From NCBI GenBank assembly GCA_902806595.1, contig CADCXC010000004.1, forward strand, positions 2,294,001-2,358,000: 64,000 bases of DNA, read 5' to 3'. Both the position numbers and the translations under genes were made by a program. The notes under the pieces are model-generated. The model saw only the letters and a program-made list of their open reading frames with translations, was not told the origin of the DNA and ran no database searches. Shown here one piece after another: positions 33,313 through 43,058 of the stretch (position 1 is its first letter; every line of letters begins with the position of its first letter). This DNA is from Pyrenopolyporus hunteri. Its lineage: Eukaryota; Ascomycota; Sordariomycetes; Xylariales; Hypoxylaceae.

Positions 33313-34940
33313 ATGTCTTCGGACCCAGCTGCCTGCCCGGCCGATGAACTACCTTCGATTCCCTGTTCCATAGACCTTTTCACAGACCCTTGGCCTATAA
33401 CTATTACCGGAAGAGTAGCCGCTTTCCTAGAACGAATCCAATTACAAGCTCCTAGCAGAAACCTTACTTCAAATAAAGAGGAGGCTCTGGGCGCTGGAAA
33501 TGAGACGAGAAGGGGCAGATCAGCTTCTCCTCTTCGCGCAAACATAAAGCGCAGACGATCCGTCGCGTCCGCTCCTGGCGATGCCCTACGCCGTTCACCA
33601 GCAAGGTATAGTAAAGCCAAATTTCGACCATTCCATAAATTCATACTCCTGACATAATACCTATTTACGGCATGCCATCATTTAAATGTAGAGAATTTAG
33701 GGATTGGTCTGACCTATATAATATTAGGGAGAATGTCCCGGCCGCGTCTATCGAAAAAAGTAGCCCATGTATCTTTCATAGCATCATACCGAGAACGCCT
33801 TCTCCAAGTGTCGGAACTCAGAGGATTAAGATCCCAGATCAGAAAGACACTCTACACGACGAATTCATAGAGCGGATGACGCCTTATTCCGAAGATACCG
33901 GGTCGCCGAAACGCCGGAAAGCAGACAATTACGAGAAGGAATCCACTAGACCAACGACTAGAAGGTCTGAGAGCGCGACGGAGCTGGTTATAACAACTAA
34001 AGAAGTAGGGAAATCCGGGGAATCCGCCGTGCTACAGCTGCCGCTTTCCGGAAACATAGTGTGTAATGGTACTGGTAAGGAAACGACATACGAGAGGAAG
34101 GGCGCGTTCAGGTTGAAAGAACGCAAGGCCAATAATCAGTTCCGTATTCCTAAGCCTCGAAGTCAACCAGTGTCACCCTGGCGCGCAGGGGATGGGTTTT
34201 CGGGCGATGAGGCTAAGCCTGATTTTCTATTCATTCTGACTGGTACACATAGGCAGGCACCTCGGTCGCTTTCGGGCATAGGAAAGCTTGAATTGGAGAG
34301 CGAGAGTGCGGGTAAATATACCCAACGTGGGTCGAGGTTAAGTCGCCCTAAGGGTAAACATCTTACTCAGTATGAGATGAAATGTCGGCGTGGAGTAGCA
34401 AAAGACATCTGGCCGACCAGGGAGAATTTTACGGAAGAGCTGGGGGCACGAAAACGGAAGACTACGGTGCCGGGAAAGGAGAAATATACCTCACCGACCA
34501 CATCCCCAAGGCCGATTGCAAGCTCCAAAGGTAGAGAGACGTTCAGCTATGTGGCTCCGGTAGCACGGAAAAGAAAGCATTCACATTTCGAAAATTTCGG
34601 GCGCTATCCCCAGAATGATTCCAGATCAAGTCCCGGGAGCGAGCCTGACACCCAGAGCTTGCAGAATAAAAACCTCTACCAACCTGAGTGGGTAAATGAT
34701 AGCCTATATGACAGTCCTAATGAATGCGAGGTGGAGGGGGACCCGGAGTCCTTGTATTCGTCACATGGCGATAGCGAGCTCAGCGAGAATGAGCAGCATC
34801 ATACTGGTCCTGAGGTGGATTCGCTTCAGGAGTCACAGAACCGGGAATCTAGCGCCAGAAATTCGGCCGTTTTTATCTCCGAGGGCGAAGAGGACGAATT
34901 TGAAGGAGCTGAGTTGGTGTCATCAAGATTCTGGAATTAA
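33313..34940 (+). CDS. Unrecognised, largely disordered basic/acidic protein
   Basis: Two exons, 33313-33605 and 33692-34940, give 513 aa. The intron starts GTATAG and ends ATGTAG, and the junction codon (AG|A) joins two open frames. I do not recognise the family. The N-terminal 60 residues (LPSIPCSIDLFTDPWPITITGRVAAFLERI) look weakly structured. The middle has several basic clusters resembling nuclear localisation signals (KRRR, RKRK, KRRKA). The C-terminal 90 residues are acidic and Ser-rich (SEGEEDEFEG). Such a composition suggests a nuclear or chromatin-associated fungal protein, but that is inference. The start is uncertain because an in-frame ATG lies upstream at 33118. Confidence 0.7.
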
Positions 34941-35487
34941 TAGAATGGGTGTGATTTCTTACGTTAAATAAGTTCCATCAGAGGGATACTTTGGGTTTGC
35001 CGTGTTCAGGGGGAAGTAGTTGAGGATTCTGATATCGAACTAGCTTAATGGTTGAAAGAGCTCACGAAGATCATGCTGTACGGAGTTTCCACTGGAGAGT
35101 ATCTATAACGCGTACGTCGCCGCATAAATCTACTGATTATTCAAGAGAACAGGCGTTTTAGTATCTTGAAGTACGTCCTTAGAGCGCTTTCAAACGTCTC
35201 GTATTTGGAAGGGAAATAGACTCAATCGCACGGGATAAAATTCATGAGAACCACTGGATATCATTTTCGAGCCTGGCCAAGCCTGTCTACGGAAGAGTGC
35301 ATTTTGTAGAATTCATATTTCCCTTCCCTCTTAACGCCAGCCAGCTCCGGGTCCTAGCCTGTCCCGAGAGTGATTCTTAACGGATAGACGGTGTGGTATA
35401 GCTACACGATTCCCGCGACTTTCCTTCCCCCGGCTTTTCTTAGGATCGATTATTAAATCCCCCTCCCCCCCTTCTCTCTCTCTAAGC
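34941..35487. other. Short interval between convergent genes
   Basis: The 3' flanks of the unrecognised 513-aa gene and BUB3 meet here. A C/T-rich tract precedes the BUB3 stop (about 35459-35484). Nothing else is recognised. Confidence 0.5.
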
Positions 35488-36753
35488 TTACTTCCCCTTC
35501 CCCTTCGGCAACGCCTCGTTCTCGCCGAGCTCGCGAATAAAAATCTTAGTCCGTCCCTCGCCGCTGTAATCCTCCATACCCGTCTCGAAGCCGGGGCACA
35601 CGCCGACGGCGAGGTAGCGGCCGTCGGCGCTGAAGGCCAGCGCGGCGACGCTGTCCGCGAACTTCTGGTACACCTTCATGCGGCGCTTGGCCTCGGCGTC
35701 CCACAGCGCCACCGTCGCGTCCCCGCCGCCGCTCGCGAACGTGCTCCCGTGCACCGGGTGGAAGGCCAGCGCGTTGACCGGGTACACTATATCCGTCGCG
35801 GCGGCGGCGCTGCCGCCGCCGTCGGCCGGGGTGGACGTCGTTCGGTGGCATTTGAAGGCGTACTTGCGCGCCTGCGACTCGGCGCTCGCGTCGAACCATT
35901 CCACGGCCACGCGCCCCTCGATGGACGAGGTCGCGTAGCCGGCGTCCGAGGGCATCGCGGCGACGGCGCGGGTGAGGAACTTGAGGGAGGACTCGCGCTG
36001 CTGCCAGGGCTGCGGGGGCTCGCCCGACTGCGAGGAGAGCGCGGCGGAGAGGGCGGAGAGGTCGTAGATGTGCACGAGCCGGGAGGTCATGGCCACGATC
36101 ACCTTGGACGGGCTCGCGGCCATGGCGTGGGGCTTGCCGGGGAGCGGGACGGCGAGGGGCGCGAGGGACCGGTTCGAGGGGTCGTGCACGTGGAGCGTGG
36201 TGTCCCAGGAGGCGGATATGAGGAGGGCTGCGGTGCGGTGAGTTAGCTTCCTGGTTACTTTGTTTATGATTCCCTCCCTTCCTACTCTTTTATTCGCGGG
36301 GGGATGGCGGTACTTACAGTGATCCCGGCTATAGACGACTCTCCTTACGGGCGCGGAGTGCTTGCTCAGGGTTGTCTGTTCGCCGCTGTTGAGGTCGATG
36401 TGCCGGACCTGCCAGTCCATGCCAGCGCTGAAGGCTTCGCCACCGTCCTTCCCGAAACACACGTCCATCACGGGGGCGCGGTTCTCGAATGTCCGTAGCA
36501 GGGTCCCATGACTCCCGTCTTCGCCGTTCTGGAGCGTGTCGTATAGGTAAATGTTCTTGTCCCAGGATGAGACCAGTAGCCGCGACGGCGAGTCTGGGGC
36601 GAAGGCGAGCGCCGAGATGGCGTCGTTGGGGGGTTGCGCGAGCTCGAATTGCGTTGCTGTTTCCGCGTTTGTTAGTTTGAGGGCATTTCATTGGATTCAA
36701 CTGGTCTTCCTATTCCCGCATTACAGGGCGATTAACATACCTGATGGTGCCAT
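35488..36753 (-). CDS. BUB3: Mitotic checkpoint protein Bub3 (WD40)
   Basis: Three exons, 36753-36741 (13 nt), 36656-36318 and 36227-35488, give 363 aa. Bub3 binds the GLEBS motifs of Bub1 and BubR1/Mad3 and brings them to kinetochores through phosphorylated Spc105/KNL1. The start FELAQPPNDAISALAFAP, the blade LLVSSWDKNIYLYD, the segment APVMDVCF and the C-terminal blades VNALAFHPVHGSTFASGGGD and VAALAFSADGRYLAVG are typical. Long G/C-ending codon runs at 35.6-36.2 kb make this exon strikingly GC-rich. The two introns start GTATGT and GTAAGT and end ACAG and CGCAG. The gene is divergent from GPN2, sharing a 349-base promoter interval. Confidence 0.93.
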
Positions 36754-37102
36754 AGTGCTTTGATGTGGTAGTATGGAAGAGAATAATTTACAAGTCCCTA
36801 CAGTTGACAGCTGCCCCAAAAAGAACCGACAAAGTAAATATCAATACTTTATCGGTCCAGCACTGGAGTTTACAGGGGTATGGATTACCCCAGTGATAAG
36901 GCAAGCTCGGATCCACTTTTAGTTTTCCCCGAAGCTTATAGAAGGGAGTTAGGTACCTAGCTGGTAGGGCGGGATGGAGGGGCAACTTCTTAATCGCGTC
37001 CGTGGCTTCTCGTCCTTTACCAGTTGACGATCTCTTCTCTTCCCTAAACATCTTTCATTGCTAACTCCCCCCAACACCCCTGCGCATACACGGCGACGCA
37101 AG
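36754..37102. promoter_or_regulatory. Bidirectional promoter interval, BUB3/GPN2
   Basis: The starts of BUB3 (minus) and GPN2 (plus) lie only 349 bases apart, so both promoters and 5' leaders must fit here. It contains one AGGTACCT motif (about 36952-36959) but no recognisable TATA box. Confidence 0.6.
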
Positions 37103-38289
37103 ATGCCTTTCGCACAGCTTGTTTTGGGGAGCCCAGGCTCTGGAAAGAGCACATATTGCGATGGTAGTAAGCTACCTTGCCCATCCTTTTGCGCCCGTCC
37201 TTTACCCTAAGCCAAGCTAACTTCTTTTGCCTTTGCAGTGCACCAGTTTATGGGTGCCATAGGACGTGAATGCTCCGTTGTGAACCTAGATCCTGCCAAC
37301 GACCACACGAACTACCCCTGCGCTTTAGACATCCGCGACTTCATCACACTAGAAGAGATCATGAGTGACGACCAACTCGGGCCTAATGGCGGCATACTCT
37401 ATGCGTTCGAAGAACTCGAGAACAACATGGAATGGCTTGAAAACGGGCTTAAAGAGCTAGGAGATTCATATGTTCTTTTTGATTGCCCTGGCCAGGTCGA
37501 GCTATATACCCACCATAATTCACTCCGGAATATTTTCTTTGAGCTCCAAAAAATGGGCTACCGAGTACGAACGCACGCGTTGGGGGTGTTTTCTAGGAGC
37601 CGGTGGCTGACATAGTAGTACAGCTCGTTGCCGTACACCTCTGCGATAGCTTCTGCCTTACCCAGCCATCTCTTTACATCGCCAACCTACTCCTAACCCT
37701 CCGGGCCATGCTTCAGATGGATCTGCCTCATATAAACGTCCTCACAAAGATCGATAAGGTTTCGTCGTACGATCCGCTGCCCTTCAACCTCGACTACTAT
37801 ACCGAGGTACAAGATCTCACATACCTAATGACATACCTCGAGGAAGAATCCCCTGCAATGCGTAGCGATAAGTTCCGCCGGCTGAACGAGGCTGTCGCCA
37901 ATCTGGTTGAGAGCTTTTCTCTAGTCCGATTTGAGGTTCTGGCAGTTGAGAATAAGAAGAGCATGATGCATCTGTTACGGGTCATTGACAGGGCCGGAGG
38001 ATACGTATTCGGCGGTGCGGAGGGGGCTAACGATACGGTCTGGCAAGTTGCGATGCGCAATGAAGGATCTATGATGGAAGTCCAGGATATCCAAGAGAGA
38101 TGGGTCGACGCTAAGGAGGCGTATGACGCAGCAGAGGAGAAGGAGTGGGAGAACCAGCGCAGAGAGACGGAAGGTGATACGGGGACTACCACACCGGACC
38201 TGATCCCAGACGACGACGACGACGAATTCGACGGAATGCCACCTCCTTCTGGCGATAGTGGGATCAAAGTAGTCCGAAGAAAGCAGTGA
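37103..38289 (+). CDS. GPN2: GPN-loop GTPase 2
   Basis: Three exons, 37103-37163, 37239-37564 and 37624-38289, give 350 aa. The P-loop GSPGSGKST lies at residues 9-17. The defining GPN loop (LGPNGGILYAF), the DCPGQVELYTHH switch segment and the guanine-specifying TKID are all present. Gpn2 works with Gpn1 and Gpn3 in the assembly and nuclear import of RNA polymerases II and III. The C-terminal tail is acidic (PDDDDDEFDG). The intron acceptors are TTGCAG and GTACAG; the second one follows an upstream TAG at 37619 but only GTACAG gives the conserved GYR|LVAVHLCDSF. Its stop codon is seven bases from that of POP5 on the other strand, so the 3' untranslated regions must overlap. Confidence 0.95.
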
Positions 38290-38296
38290 TATACCC

Positions 38297-38924
38297 TCAA
38301 CCGTCACTTATTTCCCCTATCTCCACATCGCTGTCGTTGTCTTCAACGTCTAGTAAGTCTGTCATGACAACATCAGGCTGCTGCTGCTCAGATTTCCCGA
38401 ATAAGTTGCTAAGGGTATCGCTAGTCCCTTCTTTGCGACCGTTCTCCGCCGCGAAGATGAGGCTCCTGGCACGACGGATAGCCTCTTCCTCCGCTTTACG
38501 CATAGTGCCACTCACATGGACGACGCGGAAGACGCATGGTTTTCCATTCTTAACGGGGACGCAGTCCATGAAGGTGAGAGCAGCCCAGACTAGCCGGTAT
38601 GATGCCCTCGAAATTCGCAGGATGAAGGTAGAGGTGGCTGGAGAGAAGTATTTGACTAGCAAACTCGGCGTAAGCTTTGTATGAGTCGCGAGAAGCTCGA
38701 GTTGCTAACTCACCTCCCAAGTTTCCGCCTTCGATAAGTCCTGAGCCGTAGTCTCCAAATAAATTGGCAACCTCTGCGCGTATACCTCTAAGGAGAGCTG
38801 CCGGGTTGAGTTGGTCGGTCGTGGGCTGATTGATGACTACGACGTCAGGTAGATCAGACCGGCTACCGAGTTCATTCGGGTAGAGGATCTTGACCAGGAG
38901 ATAGCGCTCCTTAATCCGCACCAT
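38297..38924 (-). CDS. POP5: RNase P/MRP protein subunit Pop5
   Basis: Two exons, 38924-38714 and 38655-38297, give 189 aa. Pop5 is a core protein of nuclear RNase P (tRNA 5' maturation) and RNase MRP (rRNA processing). The start MVRIKERYLLVKILYP is the family hallmark. The sequences LRGIRAEVANLFGDYGSG, FILRISRASYRLVWAALTF and VFRVVHVSGTMRKAEEEAI complete the Pop5/Rpp14 fold. The tail is acidic and Gln-rich (SEQQQPDVV, DVEDNDSDVEIGE). The intron starts GTGAGT, ends TTGCTAG and gives junction codon G|TC (LGG|VKYFSP). The gene is convergent with GPN2. Confidence 0.92.
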
Positions 38925-39855
38925 GGTTCTTTATCCGGCGAACCATCCAACCCTATGATCGGTATCTAGGATACTCTTGATGTAATGGGAGTTGAAGGTA
39001 ATAAGGGTCTGGACTTGACACACGTGACAGCTGATTATCCCAGGGGTTGATTAGTGAATGGAATATTTGGGTCGAGATGTTGCGCCGGGCGCGAAAGTCT
39101 GAAATTTCCGCTGTCGGTAGAAGCTTTATCTTATCGGGGCAAGGACTCCTGTACGTACCACTTGTGGACGAAGAAACCGCTGGCTAGGCTGGCAGGTGTC
39201 TAGGTTGCACTATTAGCCACCCAACTCGCCTAAAATGCTAACCATCGCCCTAAGTTATAGTGATTGTCCACTAAATTATAGCAAACAACCCAATTACATC
39301 GCCTGAAGGTTAGCGTATACTAGGTACCTAATTTAAGCCTGGCAAAGAACTTTTTACGCGTCTGCTATTTCAGCATCCGGCCGAGTCAAATTCCAGTTGG
39401 CCAACATCTTTTGATACCTGAGAGCAAATTCCCACAATGACATAATACCTCCCTCCGGGTACCAAGAGTCCCCTATACTTATTCGTACAAAGTAGCTACC
39501 TACCTATTAAGATAATTCGACTAACCATTGGTTAAGATCATAGAAAGCATCCTACTCTGAGGTTTTTTTCTCTTCTTATCGTTCTAACCGCGGCATATTC
39601 GGGGGCTATTGCCTCGCTCGCCTCGTAGGTAATGACTATTCATCTGTTACTTAAGGTGAGGGCGGGATTAAGCACCCCGCATTTTCACCGTACTAATGAA
39701 GCTTCTCTCTTATACGCGCACAATCACTCCGGTGCCGAACCTCACTTATACAGCATCCCGTAAATATAGTAGAACTTACTTACCATTTATCTTGTACATT
39801 TCGAGTCGAATATATTTCATTAGGTTGAAGGACATCTGGTATTCCCTTGGTGACT
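38925..39855. other. Divergent promoter interval, POP5/CnxE
   Basis: The starts of POP5 and CnxE face away from each other across this interval. It carries an AGGTACCT-like motif near 39322 and CCTACCT near 39496. No gene seen. Confidence 0.5.
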
Positions 39856-42021
39856 ATGTCCGGCACCGCCCTAAGAGTCGCATTGCTTATCGTCTCCACG
39901 ACGGCAGCCAAGGACCCCTCAACAGACGCTTCCCAAGCAGTTCTGAGTGACGTACTTGAGGAAGAGGGCGCAGGGAAATGGAACCTTGTTGACACTAAGA
40001 TTGTCCCGGATGTTGTCATTCAAATTCAGAGGCAAATCATGCTATGGGCGGACATCGCGGCAGAGACCATCAACCTCATACTTACTACTGGGGGGACTGG
40101 GTTTGCAGTAACTGACAGCACTCCAGAAGTATGTTTCTTCACTTCTATTTTGTGGTTATACGCAAAGTATGATAATACCCCTAACTAACTTGATTCAGGC
40201 TGTTTCCGCTCTGCTTCATAAGCCCGCACCAGGCCTTGTTCATGCTATGCTAACAACATCTTTGAACGTCACCCCATGTTAGCGAATTTTAGCCCTCTCC
40301 TTCTTCAGAGGAGCTTTCATTAACACATCACAGTTGCCATGATGTCTCGCCCAGTTGCGGGGGTCAGGAATAAATCCGTCATCATCACACTCCCAGGTTC
40401 CCCAAAGGGGGCCCGAGAAAACTTACAGGCTATCCTTAAGACATTGCCCCACGCATGTCTCCAGGCTGCTGGTATGGATTCAAGAGCGTTACATGCGGGC
40501 GGAGTTAGGAAACTCGAGGCTGAGGCCGGAATAGGAGCGGGCGGAAGCCACTCGCAGTTTCACGATCACCATCACGATCATGGAAACAGCCACCAGCACG
40601 TTCATGGACATGGTCATAGCCATGGCCACGGTCATGGTAACTTAGTCAGACATACGACGCCTAGCTCAAATCCACTGTCCAACGACCCGAGCCTTGGACC
40701 AAGCCGAAGGAATAGGGAGTCCCCGTACCCGATGATTTCTGTCGATGATGCCTTAAGCAAGATCAAGGAATTTACGCCAGCGCCAGAGGTTATTACGTCC
40801 AAAGTTGACAACTCGCTACCCGGCCACGTATTAGCCGAAGATGTACAGGCGAGAGAGAGCGTGCCTGCTTTTAGAGCAAGTATCGTCGACGGGTATGCAG
40901 TTTGCGTACCTAGTGATGGAAATATGAAAGGTGTCTTCCCCGTTGTCTCCGTCTCTCACGCCTCTCCTGGCGAGGCCCAACCATTGAAAAAAGGTCAGAT
41001 CGCCAGGATTACTACTGGGGCACCGCTCCCTCCAGGGGCTACTTCTGTTATCATGGTCGAAGACACAATTCTGAAGACTATGACCGAGGATGGTAAAGAG
41101 GAAAAGGAAGTAGAGATACTTGCTGATAATGTGCAGGAAGGGGAAAACATCCGCGAAGTTGGTAGCGATATCAAGGCAGGGACCGTTATCCTCAGCAAAG
41201 GGGAGCAAATATCAGCGGTCGGTGGCGAGATAGGTCTCCTCGCTGCCGTCGGAGTTGCTGAAGTAAAGACTTACCGGAAGCCAGTCATAGGGGTCTTATC
41301 TACTGGGGATGAGATCGTGCAGCACGATCGACCAGGTGATTTACGGCTGGGAGAAGTACGAGATACCAACCGCATCACTTTGATGACTGCCGCGAAGGAA
41401 TGGGGATACGAAGTCGTAGACCTCGGTATCGCGGCGGACAAACCCGGTACCTTAGAGGAAACGCTGAGAGACGCGCTACGGCGTGTAGATTTCATCATTA
41501 CCACTGGCGGAGTCTCGATGGGTGAGCTCGACCTCTTAAAGCCGACGATCGAGAGGTCGCTGGGCGGAACCATCCATTTCGGCCGTGTTGCAATGAAACC
41601 GGGCAAGCCCACGACATTCGCCACCGTTCCCGTCAAGAACAACGCCGGCGAGCGAATCACGAAAGTCATATTTTCTCTACCGGGCAACCCGGCCTCGGCT
41701 ATCGTCACGTTCCACCTCTTCGCCCTCCCTTCTCTTCACCAGATGTCGGGTATCTCGCCGGCCGGCCTGACAAGAGTCCCCGTCACCCTCGCGCACGACT
41801 TCACCTTGGACAAGACGCGGCCCGAATACCACCGCGCTATCGTCTCTGTAAATAAAGAAGGAAATCTAGTTGCAGCAAGCACGGGTGCCCAGCGAAGTTC
41901 GAAGGTCGGCAGCCTTCGGGGTGCTAATAGTCTGTTATGCATGCCTAGCGGGAAAGAGCCTCTGAAAAAAGGATCGAAAGTTGACGCTCTTCTGATGGGC
42001 GGCGTTAGGAGCGAACTATAA
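39856..42021 (+). CDS. cnxE: Molybdenum-cofactor biosynthesis protein CnxE (gephyrin-type MogA-MoeA fusion)
   Basis: Three exons, 39856-40128, 40199-40277 and 40334-42021, give 679 aa. The N-terminal G/MogA domain (about 1-165) adenylylates molybdopterin; TTGGTG and PFAMMSRPVAGVR mark it. The C-terminal E/MoeA domain (about 230-679) inserts molybdate; visible motifs are FRASIVDGYAV, TTGAPLPPGA, VLSTGDEIV, TTGGVSMGE, MKPGKPTTFA and SLPGNPASA. The linker at about residues 195-220 is a His/Gly-rich tract (HDHHHDHG, HGHGHSHGHG). The product serves nitrate reductase and other molybdoenzymes. Introns start GTATGT and GTTAGC and end TTCAG and CACAG. Domain order is that of gephyrin and Aspergillus CnxE. 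Confidence 0.95.
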
Positions 42022-42434
42022 TACACATCTTCTTTTTATCACCACTGAAGCGCCGAACCCCCGAAAGAGAGAATAGAGTGACTCTTGGTGACTTTGAATC
42101 TTTGAGCTGTCACTAGATTACTCAATTGACTCGTATAGTTTATATAATATAGCAGCGCCCTGAATCTCTTTAACGATGCTAATTAGGGCATACTGACCAG
42201 CTTGTACAAAATAACAAAATAAACTAACACGCTATCGTGCGCTAATAGGTTTATTCGAAGCTACTAGATTAGGTGGTTAGGGCTATTCCCATCCGCGGAC
42301 CCATCCATCCATTCATCCATCCATCCCAGGAGCCTCAATTTTATAAAAGGACATAGCAGTGCAAATTTTTCATCAGCAGAGGCCCGTGTCTCTCACGGAT
42401 TCCGCGGTAGGGGAATCTGGCTGGATTCGAAACG
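42022..42434. other. CnxE 3' flank and tRNA 5' flank
   Basis: It holds the downstream region of CnxE and a CCAT tandem at about 42300-42326 shortly before the tRNA gene. No gene seen. Confidence 0.5.
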
Positions 42435-42556
42435 GGGCTTGTGGTTTAGTGGTATAATACTCCCTTAGCATGTCCGCGGGATTAGTTCGTATACCTAACT
42501 ATCTCGGCGTCCGTCTAGTATGGGAGTGGTCCGGGGTTCGATTCCCCGCGAGTCCA
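42435..42556 (+). tRNA. tRNA-Ala (anticodon AGC) with a 50-nt intron
   Basis: The acceptor stem GGGCTTG pairs with CGAGTCC and contains the G3:U70 pair that identifies alanine tRNA; discriminator base is A. The anticodon stem-loop CTCCC-TTAGCAT-GGGAG equals that of other fungal tRNA-Ala(AGC). The T-arm is CGGGG-TTCGATT-CCCCG. An intron at 42471-42520 separates A37 from T38, the canonical position cut by tRNA-splicing endonuclease. T-rich sequence (about 42587-42593) downstream would serve as the RNA polymerase III terminator. The D-stem is weak (G-U plus one mismatch), as in many fungal tRNAs. Confidence 0.88.
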
Positions 42557-42557
42557 T

Positions 42558-42593
42558 CGTTAGAGGTTCAATTCCTCTTGTACCAATATTTTT
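42558..42593 (+). other. Second T-arm-like hairpin and poly(T) after the tRNA
   Basis: A perfect 5-bp stem AGAGG/CCTCT closes a 7-base loop TTCAATT that fits a tRNA T-loop. It is followed by TGTACCA and then a T-rich run. It looks like the 3' end of a second tRNA, perhaps of organellar type, but the matching 5' half is not present nearby. It may be part of the primary transcript trailer. Confidence 0.5.
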
Positions 42594-43058
42594 TCTTCGT
42601 CGCCTTGCTTAGATTTTCGTATGGATATTATCTTTTTCTTGATAGCTTTCATCTATCTTATGCTTGGTCTATGTTGGTAGGTATGGTCTAGTTACGACTA
42701 TCTTCTGGCTTATTTCCCCTATTGAATCAGCAGTTAATCGCAATCCTTCTGCTGCCGTTTCTTCGACTTGAAACTATTAGAATATGTTCAAATGCAATCC
42801 ATGTATAGATTATCTTATTATCCAAAATCGAAATCTGCTCCCGTGAAATATCCAATCTATCCGTAGGTAGTGAGTCGTAACATCATTATTTAATATCAAG
42901 CAGTCTCTGTGTTTCTATCCCAAATCTACTTCCTACGCCATACTATATCCGTTGGAATCAAGTAGGAAAATCATCAAGTCTATGTGTACCCTGTAAGCCA
43001 AACCCCAACTGCCATGTATCTCCATCGTCTTCATGAATACGGTTGGTTCTCGAATAGA
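42594..43058. other. Interval between tRNA and MFS 3' end
   Basis: A/T-leaning sequence; nothing recognised apart from the presumed 3' flank of the MFS gene. Confidence 0.5.
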
